From positions 1 to 13,046 of the forward strand of contig VEQJ01000010.1 of the NCBI GenBank assembly GCA_018883285.1: a stretch of 13,046 bases of DNA, written 5' to 3'. Positions 5,617-13,046 of this stretch are shown one piece after another. The position numbers and the translations under genes were made by a program. The stretch comes from Alphaproteobacteria bacterium (lineage in GTDB: Bacteria; Pseudomonadota; Alphaproteobacteria; CAISOG01). The notes beneath the pieces are model-generated. The model did no database searches. It saw nothing but the letters and a program-made list of their open reading frames with translations, and was not told the origin of the DNA. The stretch's first letter is position 1, and each line of letters begins with the position of its first letter.

Positions 5617-6863
5617 CCTTCAATCCCCGATAACACCGATGCAATAACCGCGGCGGCTTGTTGGCTGGGGCTGGGGCTTTCGCCATAGCCCAGTTGTTGC
5701 AGGGCGCGGCGGGCGGCATCGGTTTGCGCCTGATGCTGCATCGGGTTCTGCCACAGCGCGGCCAGCGCATCGGCCAGGGCTGACGGGGTGGCGGCCTGCT
5801 GAATCAACTCAGGGATAACGGGCGGCGCATGCTGATGATCCTCTTGCGGCTGGCCAGCGCTATTAAACCCCCTGCCAAAACCCCTGCTAAATCCCATGTT
5901 CAGCAGGTTAATCAGGCTGGCATAGGGCACGCGGATCAGCCGTTTGGCAATCTGATAGGTCAGCGGGTTGACGCGATAGGCCACCACGCTGGGCACGCCC
6001 GCCAAAGCCAGCTCTAACGTAACCGTGCCCGACGCCGCCAACGCCAAATGGCTGGCCGCCATCGCATCGTATTTTTCTGTGGCGCCGACCAGATGATAGG
6101 GCAGGGGGCAATCGCCTGGAGCTGCCCGCAACATTTCCTGCACCAGCTCTTGCAAATGCTCTGGCACAATCAGCACCAACGTCAGGCCGGCGATTTTTTG
6201 GCTAAGCTGGCTGGCGGCGGCAATAAAAAGGGGTAGGTGGCGCTCGACCTCCCCCGTTCGGCTGCCCGCCAACAGGCACAGCAGGGGCGTATCGCTGGCC
6301 AGCTGGTGACGGGCACGAAAGGCCTGGCCATCCCCCCTATCGGCGCCGCTTTCCACAATCGGGTGGCCGACAAAGCGGCAATCCAACCCTTCAGCCGTAA
6401 AATAGGGAGGCTCAAACGGCAATAAGGCCAGCAGGCCATCATACAGCGCGGCCATTTTGGCGGCGCGTTGCGGCTTCCATGCCCACACGCTGGGGGCAAC
6501 ATAATGCCACAGCGGCAGGTTGGGGTGGCTATGGCGCACCCGCTTAGCCAGCCGCAGGCAGAACCCTGGCGAATCGATGGTCAGCAGCAGGTCGGGTTGA
6601 AAATCGGCCACCGCCTGCACGGTTTGCGCCATGCGGGCACGCAGACGGCGCAGGCGCGGCAACACCTCCAACAGCCCCATCACCGCCAACTCCTCCATCG
6701 GGAACAGCGATGTTAAGCCTGCCTGGGTCATCAGGGGGCCGCCTACCCCCGCCACCTCCAACCCCTGCTCTTTCATCAGGGGGTGCAGCGCGCTTAGCAG
6801 CTTTGCACCTAGGTAATCGCCCGACAGCTCCCCCGCTACGATAAACAGGCGTTTGGCGGTCAT
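5613..6863 (-). CDS. lpxB: Lipid-A-disaccharide synthase
   Basis: LpxB joins UDP-2,3-diacylglucosamine and 2,3-diacylglucosamine 1-phosphate into the lipid A disaccharide at the inner membrane. The 416-residue protein shows the family motifs in order: AGELSGDYLGA (10-20), GVGGPLM, MGLLEVL, IDSPGFCLRLA, YVAPSVWAWK, FVGHPIVE, LLAGSRTGEV and AASGTVTLELALAG. Residues about 322-347, between INLL and VIPEL, form an insertion of about 26 residues (NMGFSRGFGRGFN, then Gln/His-rich) where other LpxB proteins have only a few residues. This explains why the protein is longer than the usual 380-390. Its ATG overlaps the lpxI stop as ATGA, so translation is coupled. It is the last gene of the minus-strand envelope operon; I see no clear terminator after it, because the small AT-rich gene abuts it tail-to-tail. 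Confidence 0.96.
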   Translation of the reverse strand: MTAKRLFIVAGELSGDYLGAKLLSALHPLMKEQGLEVAGVGGPLMTQAGLTSLFPMEELAVMGLLEVLPRLRRLRARMAQTVQAVADFQPDLLLTIDSPGFCLRLAKRVRHSHPNLPLWHYVAPSVWAWKPQRAAKMAALYDGLLALLPFEPPYFTAEGLDCRFVGHPIVESGADRGDGQAFRARHQLASDTPLLCLLAGSRTGEVERHLPLFIAAASQLSQKIAGLTLVLIVPEHLQELVQEMLRAAPGDCPLPYHLVGATEKYDAMAASHLALAASGTVTLELALAGVPSVVAYRVNPLTYQIAKRLIRVPYASLINLLNMGFSRGFGRGFNSAGQPQEDHQHAPPVIPELIQQAATPSALADALAALWQNPMQHQAQTDAARRALQQLGYGESPSPSQQAAAVIASVLSGIEG

Positions 6864-7702
6864 AGCGCCCCATCCTGCCAGCCGAACAGGGCAATCGATG
6901 CGGCATCGGCCGCCGCAATCACCTGGTCACGATGAATCATCAGGGTTTTGCCCGCGCTGATAACGATGGCGTTAACGCCCACCTGGCTGGCGATTGCAAT
7001 GGTATGCTCACCAATGGCGGGCAGATCCAGCCGAACATCCTGAATGGTTTTGGCCAATTTTACCAGCACGGGCGGGTGGCCAGGCTTTTTCAGCTCATTG
7101 ATGCGGCTTAGCATCCGATCCGTCCCCTCCGCCGCCTCAACCGCCAACACCACCCCCAATTGTACCACCACCGCATGACCGACATCATGGGGGGACAGGG
7201 CGTGGGCAACCGCCAACCCCTTTGACACATCGGCGCGGCTGTCAGCGGGCAACGGATGCGCACCCAACTGGCCAGCTGGCGCCAGCAAATCGGCCAACAC
7301 CTCCTGCGCGCCGATAACCGCGATCCCCCGTTCCTCCAACACCCCCGCCAGGGCGCGCAGCAAGCCGTCATCGCCCAGGGAATGCAGCCCCACCTTCATT
7401 GCCAGTTTGGCAGTTGCCCAGTCTGGCTTAAGGCTGGCCAGCGAAGGGCGGTTGATACGCCCCGCAAATACCACCGCCTGCACCTCAGCCGTGGGCAGTT
7501 GATCCAGCAGCGATGCGGCTGCGCCCAGGCGCAAATTCAAGTGGGGCAGGGCGCTGAACCATTGGTCTTGGCCGCCGTTATCGGCCTCACCCACTACCGC
7601 CACCAGCAGATAGGGGCGCTGTTGCTGCTCACAGGCGGCGACCAGCAGTTTGGGCAACTCGCCGCCGCCGGCAATGATGGCCAGTTTGGATGGGGTGGGC
7701 AT
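6860..7702 (-). CDS. lpxI: UDP-2,3-diacylglucosamine pyrophosphatase LpxI
   Basis: LpxI cleaves UDP-2,3-diacylglucosamine to 2,3-diacylglucosamine 1-phosphate (lipid X) and UMP, the step done by LpxH in E. coli. The 280-residue protein has the LpxI (DUF1009) layout: KLAIIAGGGELP (6-17) at the start, FAGRINRP (79-86), GDDGLLRAL (110-118), AVEAAEGTDRM (187-197) and VRLDLPAIGEHT (223-234). D226 in the last motif lies where the metal-linked catalytic aspartate of the Caulobacter enzyme is expected. It follows lpxA by 46 bases and overlaps lpxB by four. The start ATG at 7702 fits family N-termini, but no Shine-Dalgarno precedes it; instead there is a hexamer repeat, so initiation may depend on coupling or be weak. 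LpxI rather than LpxH is typical of alphaproteobacteria. Confidence 0.95.
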   Translation of the reverse strand: MPTPSKLAIIAGGGELPKLLVAACEQQQRPYLLVAVVGEADNGGQDQWFSALPHLNLRLGAAASLLDQLPTAEVQAVVFAGRINRPSLASLKPDWATAKLAMKVGLHSLGDDGLLRALAGVLEERGIAVIGAQEVLADLLAPAGQLGAHPLPADSRADVSKGLAVAHALSPHDVGHAVVVQLGVVLAVEAAEGTDRMLSRINELKKPGHPPVLVKLAKTIQDVRLDLPAIGEHTIAIASQVGVNAIVISAGKTLMIHRDQVIAAADAASIALFGWQDGAL

Positions 7703-7706
7703 GGGC

Positions 7707-7724
7707 AGAGGTAGAGGTAGAGGT
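7707..7724. repeat. Hexanucleotide tandem repeat, three copies, before lpxI
   Basis: AGAGGT three times on the plus strand; on the lpxI sense strand this reads ACCTCT three times, ending four bases before the ATG. It occupies the place where the ribosome-binding site would be. The sense-strand repeat resembles the 16S rRNA anti-Shine-Dalgarno sequence rather than a Shine-Dalgarno. Confidence 0.85.
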
Positions 7725-7748
7725 AAAGAACTGGCGTGGTTGGGTAGT

Positions 7749-8585
7749 TTAGGCTGCCGCTACTGCCGACGTTGCACCATTGCTGCCCCGCCCATTGGTG
7801 TTGCGCGGCATACACAGGGATCGTGGCGATTCGGTGCTGATAAAGGATAACAGCTGCGACACGGCGGGGCTTTGGCTAAGGCTTTGGAAATGTTCCAACT
7901 TCTGTTGCACCGTGCCGTGGCCATCAAACAATTTGTTGTAGACGGTGCGCAGGGCGTTCATGTCATCGCGTGAATAATTATGACGCTTAAGGCCAACCAG
8001 GTTTAGCCCCTGCAAATAGCCGCGTTCCCCCATCACCAGGCCATAGGGAATCACATCATGCTCAACACCCGTCAGGCCGCCAATCATGGCGTGGGTGCCG
8101 ATACGCACAAATTGATGCACCGCCGCCAACCCGCCAATAACCGCGTGATCGCCAACCGTTACATGCCCCGCCAGGGTGGCGTTGTTGGCCATCACCACCC
8201 GATTGCCAACCAGGCAGTCATGGGCAATATGCACGCCCACCATAAGCAGGCAGTCATCGCCAATTTTGGTTAACAGGCCGCCGCCCTCAGTACCCGTGTT
8301 GATGGTCACATATTCACGGATATTGACGCGGGATCCAATTTCTAAACGCGATTGTTCACCGCGATATTTCAAGTCTTGGGGCGGTTGCCCCAGCGAGGCA
8401 AAAGGAAAAACCTTACATTCCTGCCCCAGGGTGGTATGCCCCGTGATCACCACATGGCTGGCCAATATGCATCCATCCCCCAGCACGACATCGGCGCCGA
8501 TGGTGCAATAGGCACCGATACTGACATTGGCGCCAATTGTGGCATTGGGATCAATGATGGCGGTTGGGTGAATTTGGGCGGTCAT
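7749..8585 (-). CDS. lpxA: UDP-N-acetylglucosamine acyltransferase
   Basis: LpxA starts lipid A synthesis by transferring a 3-hydroxyacyl chain from ACP to the 3-OH of UDP-GlcNAc. The protein is a left-handed beta helix: hexapeptide repeats (such as ATIGANVSIGAYCTIGADV) run from about residue 5 to 180, followed by the helical C-terminal domain. The catalytic histidine is H122 in VHIAHDC, matching E. coli H125 with an offset of three; AVHQF and GLKRHNYSRD are also in place. With the same offset, the acyl-chain ruler residue G173 of E. coli corresponds to G170 here, consistent with a long (C14-type) hydroxyacyl chain; this is inferred. The protein has 278 residues against about 262, the surplus being a low-complexity tail of about 20 (ending NGATSAVAAA). 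AAGGA (8595-8591) lies five bases before the start. It follows fabZ by 20 bases. Confidence 0.96.
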   Translation of the reverse strand: MTAQIHPTAIIDPNATIGANVSIGAYCTIGADVVLGDGCILASHVVITGHTTLGQECKVFPFASLGQPPQDLKYRGEQSRLEIGSRVNIREYVTINTGTEGGGLLTKIGDDCLLMVGVHIAHDCLVGNRVVMANNATLAGHVTVGDHAVIGGLAAVHQFVRIGTHAMIGGLTGVEHDVIPYGLVMGERGYLQGLNLVGLKRHNYSRDDMNALRTVYNKLFDGHGTVQQKLEHFQSLSQSPAVSQLLSFISTESPRSLCMPRNTNGRGSNGATSAVAAA

Positions 8586-8605
8586 AACAGTCCTTAGGAA
8601 TCGGT

Positions 8606-9094
8606 CTAGGAATCAACAATCATGGCGGAGTAGGTTGCCTCGGCAACAATGGCGCCATCAACGCGGGCGATACCCTCAAATTTCCAGACATTGCCACGGC
8701 TGCGCAGTTTTTGTACCTGCAGCTCCAGCTGGGCACCTGGCATCACGGGCTTGCGGAATTTTGCCCCCTCAACCGACATAAAATACACCAACTTGCCTTC
8801 AAACTCTTTGCCCAGGCTGTAAACCACCAGCACGGCGGCGGTTTGCGCCATCGCCTCAATCATCAAAACCCCTGGCATGACGGGCATGGTGGGAAAGTGG
8901 CCACCAAAATAGGGTTCGTTGATGGTCACATTCTTAATGCCAATCGCGCTTTCATGCGGCTTAATCGCATAGACTTTATCGATTAACAGCAGGGGATAGC
9001 GGTGCGGAATCATCTCCATAATGCGAATAATGTCGCAGCTGTCGCCCTCTGCAGGTGCTGTGTTACTTATTGATATTGCTTGTGCTGTTGTCAT
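8606..9094 (-). CDS. fabZ: 3-hydroxyacyl-[acyl-carrier-protein] dehydratase FabZ
   Basis: FabZ dehydrates 3-hydroxyacyl-ACP in fatty acid elongation and so competes with LpxA and LpxD for the same substrate pool, which explains its place in this operon. The hot-dog fold protein shows [11 protein letters not shown] (29-39), [12 protein letters not shown] (64-75) with catalytic H66, and [10 protein letters not shown] (78-87) with catalytic E80, the usual 14-residue spacing. I chose the ATG at 9094 (162 residues), because a GAGGG lies upstream at 9110-9106 and the protein is closer to normal length; an ATG at 9112 would add MRDQRI but has no ribosome-binding site. The first 20 residues are extra compared with short family members. 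The 5' end overlaps the end of lpxD by 32 bases. Confidence 0.94.
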   Translation of the reverse strand: MTTAQAISISNTAPAEGDSCDIIRIMEMIPHRYPLLLIDKVYAIKPHESAIGIKNVTINEPYFGGHFPTMPVMPGVLMIEAMAQTAAVLVVYSLGKEFEGKLVYFMSVEGAKFRKPVMPGAQLELQVQKLRSRGNVWKFEGIARVDGAIVAEATYSAMIVDS

Positions 9095-10184
9095 GATTCT
9101 TTGATCCCTCATTTACCAACTTTTTTCCAACATTTCGGCTATCCGCCAGTTTTGCCAGGGCGACAGCCTGACGACCAAATTGGCGTATTTCAACCGCCGG
9201 ACTGCCCGCCACCACCATTCCAGCCTCAACATCCCGCATCACACCACTTTGCGCGCCGATTTTTGCCCCCGAACCAATTTTAAGGTGCCCTGTCAAGCCC
9301 GCCTGGCCACCAAGCTGTACATAATCGCCCAATTTGGTACTGCCCGCAATGCCAACCTGGGAAACCAACACACAACCCTTGCCCACCACCACGTTATGCC
9401 CGATTTGCACCAGATTATCAATAATGCTGCCCGCGCCGATAATCGTGTCGGGGGCACTGCCGCGATCGATGGTGGTGTTGGCGCCAATTTCGACACCATC
9501 TTCAACAATTACTCGCCCCAGTTGCGGCACTGGCGTAAAGCGCCCCTGGTAAAAAGCATAGCCAAAGCCGGGTTGCCCCAGTTTTGCCCCGCGATAAATC
9601 CGCACCTTTTGGCCAATCAGGCTGTGGCTGATAACCACCTGATCATCAATCCAGCAATCATCGCCCAGCGTTACCCCCTGACCCAGTACCACATGCGCGC
9701 CCAGCTGTACCCGATGCCCCAGCTCTACGCCCGCCTTAATAACGCTATAGGCACCGACCACGCATTGCTGCCCCAGCTTAGCGGTCGGATCGATGATGGC
9801 GGTTGGATGAATCAGGTTGCCAGCAATGGATTGAAAGCTGGCTGCATCCAGCCCTTGCAAAGCGTCCATGGGCGGATAAAGGCGGGCAGCAATCTGTGCA
9901 TAGACCCAATAGGGATTGTCGGTTGTCAGCGGCACAACCGATGGCGGCAGTTTGTCGGCATAGATGGGCAACAACAGGCAGGCGGCCGCCCGCGTCGATT
10001 GCATCTGATCCAAATACTGGCTGTTTTCAAAAAAGCTGAGGTGGTTTGATTCTGCGCGATCCAGTGGCGCTACATCGTCAATCTTTAGGGCAGCCGCGCT
10101 GGCAGGAAAATCGACAGGCAACCCCGCACAAAGGTCGGCAATGCTTTGGCTGGCAGTGCGCTGAAAAAACCGCGGATCAGCCAT
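9063..10184 (-). CDS. lpxD: UDP-3-O-(3-hydroxyacyl)glucosamine N-acyltransferase
   Basis: LpxD adds the second, N-linked hydroxyacyl chain to UDP-3-O-acyl-glucosamine. The N-terminal uridine-binding domain covers about residues 1-120 and includes the SFFENSQY segment (50-57). The left-handed beta helix of hexapeptide repeats runs from about 124 to 330. Catalytic H263 sits in [12 protein letters not shown], matching E. coli H239. [11 protein letters not shown] (206-215) and [11 protein letters not shown] (237-247) are further family marks. At 373 residues it is about 30 longer than E. coli LpxD, mostly through a polar C-terminal tail (from about 345) whose last codons overlap fabZ. It starts nine bases after skp with only a weak purine stretch upstream, so coupling to skp translation is likely. 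Confidence 0.96.
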   Translation of the reverse strand: MADPRFFQRTASQSIADLCAGLPVDFPASAAALKIDDVAPLDRAESNHLSFFENSQYLDQMQSTRAAACLLLPIYADKLPPSVVPLTTDNPYWVYAQIAARLYPPMDALQGLDAASFQSIAGNLIHPTAIIDPTAKLGQQCVVGAYSVIKAGVELGHRVQLGAHVVLGQGVTLGDDCWIDDQVVISHSLIGQKVRIYRGAKLGQPGFGYAFYQGRFTPVPQLGRVIVEDGVEIGANTTIDRGSAPDTIIGAGSIIDNLVQIGHNVVVGKGCVLVSQVGIAGSTKLGDYVQLGGQAGLTGHLKIGSGAKIGAQSGVMRDVEAGMVVAGSPAVEIRQFGRQAVALAKLADSRNVGKKLVNEGSKNHDNSTSNINK

Positions 10185-10193
10185 GTTGAATCG

Positions 10194-10778
10194 CTATTTC
10201 TTGGAATGACCGTTTGCGGCGGGCGCGGCAGCCTCTGGCTTAATTTCAGGCAATTTTTGATCGACGATTTTAAGAACCTGGTCGGTGATGTCCAGGGTTT
10301 TGTCGAAAATCAGCAAATCGGCACGGGAAAACACCACGGTGTAGCCATTTTTCTCCGCCACATCGGCAACCGCCTCTAACATGGTTTTGCGAACCTGGCT
10401 GCTGCCGCTGGCAAATTTTTGATCCAGATCACGGGAACGCTCCTGAACCTTTTTCTGAAAAGCCGCAGCCTTGTCTTGGAAATCGCGCCGTTTTTGCTCA
10501 AAGGCATCGGCGGAAAGAACGCCGCGCTTATCCGCCAGTTCCTTTTCTTGATCGCGCAGGCCATCCTCTTCTTTAGAAAGATCCTTTTGTAGGCTGTTTT
10601 TCTGTGCATCTAACTGGTCACGCAATTTGGTGGCAGCCTTGGATTGCTTAACAATTTCCTGCACATCAACCACCGCCATTTTAACAGGGCGGGCAGCTGA
10701 GGCCGCCGCATCCTCAGCCCAACTGGGGCTGGATGACAACAAAATGATGGCAAGAATAGTGGCAAGGCGTTTAATCAT
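10194..10778 (-). CDS. skp: OmpH/Skp family periplasmic outer-membrane protein chaperone
   Basis: Skp is a trimeric periplasmic holdase that carries unfolded outer-membrane proteins to the BAM complex. The 194-residue protein starts with a clear signal peptide, MIKRLATILAIILLSSSPSWA, with probable cleavage after residue 21. A short beta segment VKMAVVDVQEIVKQS (32-46) matches the conserved start of the OmpH domain. Residues about 47-130 are a long charged coiled coil, the tentacle region. GYTVVFSRADLLIFDKTLDITDQVL (about 145-169) closes the trimerisation core. The Ala/Pro-rich tail after about 178 is low complexity. The ATG overlaps the bamA stop by one base (TAATG), so translation is coupled to BamA, its functional partner. 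Confidence 0.94.
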   Translation of the reverse strand: MIKRLATILAIILLSSSPSWAEDAAASAARPVKMAVVDVQEIVKQSKAATKLRDQLDAQKNSLQKDLSKEEDGLRDQEKELADKRGVLSADAFEQKRRDFQDKAAAFQKKVQERSRDLDQKFASGSSQVRKTMLEAVADVAEKNGYTVVFSRADLLIFDKTLDITDQVLKIVDQKLPEIKPEAAAPAANGHSKK

Positions 10779-13046
10779 TAGAATTGTGTCCCAAAGCTAA
10801 AAAGAATGTTTTCCGAACGGTCAAAGGATTTTTTCACCAATGGTTTGGCATAGTCAACCCGAATCGGGCCAAAAGGCGACTCCCAGGCTATACCAAATCC
10901 AGCGGACGCCCGCAAGGCCGCATCATCCTGAATCGTGGAGCCAGTTTCCTCAACCCCGGTCAGGGTTCCCGCCACCGTAAACAGATGGCCGCGGATACCA
11001 AAATCATTGGGTAGGCCAAGTGGAAAGCCTAAATCGGCCTTACCCGTGTAGTAATATTCCCCACCCAAGGCATCGTTGGTACCGTTGTTAAGGGCGATAT
11101 CGCGGGGGCCAAGCCCACCTGACCGAAAGCCTGGAAAGCTTTGGCCGCCAAGGAAAAAGCGGTCGGAGATGCGCACATCCTGCCCCAATCCTGTAATCGC
11201 GCCGCCCTCTGCCCCGATGGCCAGCACGACCCCCTCTGTCAATTCGTTATAGGTGGTGCTTTCCAACCGTGATTGCAAATAACGCACACCGCCACCAAAA
11301 CCCGCCAAATCGTTGGTTAGGCGAACAAAATAGCCACTGTTCGGCTGAATTTTGTTGTCGCGACGGTCATACAACAGGGTCTGCGACACTTGCGAGGTGA
11401 CGTTGGTACCCTCCTGCGCTTTGATATAGCGTGACGCATCGCTGGCAACACTGCCAATTTTGTTTTGCGACAGCCGGTATCGCAGCTGTTGTGACCAGCG
11501 TTCATCAATTTCATACCCGGTGCGCAGGGCAAAGCCAACCTCTTCCTCTTGATAGGAACTTTGGCGCAGTAAATCGCTGGAATTCCTAAACAAATCAAAG
11601 CCGCCCGTCATGTTGCGATCCAGGAAATAGGGCTCGGTATAGCCAATCACATATTCCTGGCGGCGGGTGGAAAGCTGGGTGCTTAGGCGTAAATCCTTAC
11701 CCTCACCCATCAGGTTTTTTTCGCGCACACTGAAGTTGGCCAACAGCTGATCCGAGGTCGAATAGCCCCCACCCAGGCTGATTTCACCCGTCGATTTTTC
11801 CGACACATCGACCACCAGCTTGCTGCGATCGGGCGCGCTGCCCGGTTCGGTGCGAATATCGACTTTTTCAAAGAAATTAAGGTTTTTAAGGCGTTCGCGT
11901 GACCGTTTCAGCTTGGCGGTGTTAAAAACATCCCCCTCCGCCAGACGGAATTCCCGCCTAACCACCTCATCAGCGGTGCGGCTGTTACCCTGAATGGTAA
12001 TGGATTCCACAAAAATCTTGGGCGATTCCTTAACCACAAATGTAACCGCGGCGGTCAGGTTGTTGGCATCCAACTCCTCCTGCGCTTCCACCTCGGCCAG
12101 GGCATAGCCCATGCTGCCCAGCTTGTCGGAAAGCTTGCCGACCACCGCCTCAACATCCTTGGCGTTAAACCAATCACCGCTGTGCAGGGTTATAAGTGGC
12201 TCTAACTGATCCTTTGGCACTTCGGGTAGGTTGATTTGCAGATCCAGCTTACCAAATTTATAGCGCGCGCCCTCAACAATCGGCACGGTAACAAAAAAGC
12301 CGTCTTGCTCTGGCGTTAGTTCGGCGATGGGCGATCCAATGCTAACCGCCGCATAGCCATTTTGCCGATAAAATTTGCTCAACAGCTCTTGGTCATAGGT
12401 TAGGCGGTTGGGGTCATAGCTGTCGCTGTTGGAGAAAAATCGGTACCAAGCATTCTCACGGGTCTGAATAACCTCTTTTAACGTGCTGTTGCTAAAGGCC
12501 TTATTGCCAGTAAAGCTGATGGCGCGGACATAGGTTGGTTCGCCCTCGTCAATTTCGAACACCACATCCACCCGATTTTGATCCTGCGCGATGGTTTTCG
12601 GCACCACCTTGGCGGCATAGCGGCCATCACGGATATACAGCTGGCTAATCCGTTGGGCATCGGCCAAAGCCTGCGCGGGGGTGAAGATGCTGCGGGGTTT
12701 TAACGCCACCTCTTTTTGCAAACTATCGCTGTTAAGGCTTTTGTTGCCCTCAAAGGCGACCTGGCTGACCAAGGGGTTTTCCTTAACCGACACCAACAGC
12801 TGATTGCCACTGGGGCGGACGGATACATCGCTGAACAGCCCTGTCGCAAACAGGCTTTTGACGCTTTCATCCGCCTTGGCCGCGCTATAGGGCATGCCGG
12901 TTTTTAGCGACAGGTAAGAGATGATGGTGGCGCTTTCGACCCGCTGATTCCCCTCCACCTGGACGGCGGTGACGGTCGCGCCCTCCTCCGCAGTGCTGCC
13001 GGCGGTTTGGGCAACAGCGGCGGTGATGGGGGCGGTGGTTGCCAAC
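10778..13046 (-). CDS. bamA: Outer-membrane protein assembly factor BamA (5' end outside window)
   Basis: BamA is the Omp85 core of the BAM complex that inserts beta-barrel proteins into the outer membrane. About 755 codons are visible; the true start lies beyond 13046. The first residues seen, ending ITAAVAQ, look like the end of a signal peptide. Five POTRA domains follow (about 12980-11790), each with a VQVEGN/ITIQGN-type opening strand and a GYA/GLF-type turn. The barrel runs from about 11790 to the end, with IGYTEPYFLDRN, GGEYYYTGKADLGFPLG and WESPFGPIRVDYAKPL, and finishes in the C-terminal phenylalanine of FSFGTQF, the usual beta-signal. The loop-6 motif is SFPGFRSGGLGPRD, with proline (codon 11132-11134) where Omp85 proteins have arginine (RGF). 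The stop overlaps the skp start. Confidence 0.97.
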   Translation of the reverse strand, partial: LATTAPITAAVAQTAGSTAEEGATVTAVQVEGNQRVESATIISYLSLKTGMPYSAAKADESVKSLFATGLFSDVSVRPSGNQLLVSVKENPLVSQVAFEGNKSLNSDSLQKEVALKPRSIFTPAQALADAQRISQLYIRDGRYAAKVVPKTIAQDQNRVDVVFEIDEGEPTYVRAISFTGNKAFSNSTLKEVIQTRENAWYRFFSNSDSYDPNRLTYDQELLSKFYRQNGYAAVSIGSPIAELTPEQDGFFVTVPIVEGARYKFGKLDLQINLPEVPKDQLEPLITLHSGDWFNAKDVEAVVGKLSDKLGSMGYALAEVEAQEELDANNLTAAVTFVVKESPKIFVESITIQGNSRTADEVVRREFRLAEGDVFNTAKLKRSRERLKNLNFFEKVDIRTEPGSAPDRSKLVVDVSEKSTGEISLGGGYSTSDQLLANFSVREKNLMGEGKDLRLSTQLSTRRQEYVIGYTEPYFLDRNMTGGFDLFRNSSDLLRQSSYQEEEVGFALRTGYEIDERWSQQLRYRLSQNKIGSVASDASRYIKAQEGTNVTSQVSQTLLYDRRDNKIQPNSGYFVRLTNDLAGFGGGVRYLQSRLESTTYNELTEGVVLAIGAEGGAITGLGQDVRISDRFFLGGQSFPGFRSGGLGPRDIALNNGTNDALGGEYYYTGKADLGFPLGLPNDFGIRGHLFTVAGTLTGVEETGSTIQDDAALRASAGFGIAWESPFGPIRVDYAKPLVKKSFDRSENILFSFGTQF

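Noticed and set aside
9095..9112. Upstream ATG giving FabZ six more residues
   Set aside because: It has no ribosome-binding site, while the ATG at 9094 has a GAGGG upstream and gives a length closer to the family.
9180..10049. Long plus-strand reading frame of 289 codons antisense to lpxD
   Set aside because: It is the shadow of the hexapeptide-repeat coding sequence. It has no ribosome-binding site or recognisable domain, and lpxD is certain.
13043..13045. TTG as the start of BamA
   Set aside because: The residues after it look like the end of a signal peptide, so the real start must be further upstream, outside the window.

Overview
The window reads as chromosomal DNA of a Gram-negative alphaproteobacterium. 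This rests on gene content: a MucR/Ros-type regulator of the alphaproteobacterial kind, lipid A synthesis through LpxI rather than LpxH, and the order bamA-skp-lpxD-fabZ-lpxA-lpxI-lpxB common in that class. I cannot name the genus from the sequence.

Layout. At the left edge, on the minus strand, are rpiB and the 5' part of glyA, a two-gene unit running off the window. Divergent from rpiB, across a short AT-rich spacer with a small palindrome, is a mucR-like regulator on the plus strand. It is followed by a gene-free stretch (about 1532-1861) with three successive hairpins, one a good intrinsic terminator, and a nested palindromic element built on a core like GGGTAGGATGACA. Next, on the minus strand, is a prepilin-like protein gene. 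Divergent from it on the plus strand is purB, whose stop codon overlaps the start of a PilT-type retraction ATPase gene (TGATG). An AT-rich interval then carries a 54-codon open reading frame with a strong Shine-Dalgarno sequence. It is unlike its neighbours in base composition and ends tail-to-tail with lpxB by a 4-base overlap.

From 5613 to the right edge everything is one minus-strand envelope operon, read right to left: bamA (5' end outside the window), skp/ompH, lpxD, fabZ, lpxA, lpxI, lpxB. These genes overlap or are closely packed. LpxA, LpxD, LpxI and LpxB build lipid A, and FabZ works on the same hydroxyacyl-ACP pool that LpxA and LpxD draw on. BamA and Skp fold and insert outer-membrane proteins, so the operon couples the two halves of outer-membrane construction.

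Most of the window is ordinary housekeeping. Worth a second look: the nested palindromic element (1643-1818), the AT-rich small gene (5452-5616), a proline in place of the conserved arginine of the BamA RGF motif, a roughly 26-residue Gly/Phe/Arg-containing insertion in LpxB, a hexamer repeat where the lpxI ribosome-binding site should be, and an apparently isolated prepilin/PilT pair flanking purB. I did not find a clear, new multi-gene system. No rRNA, tRNA, CRISPR array or recognisable transposase is present.
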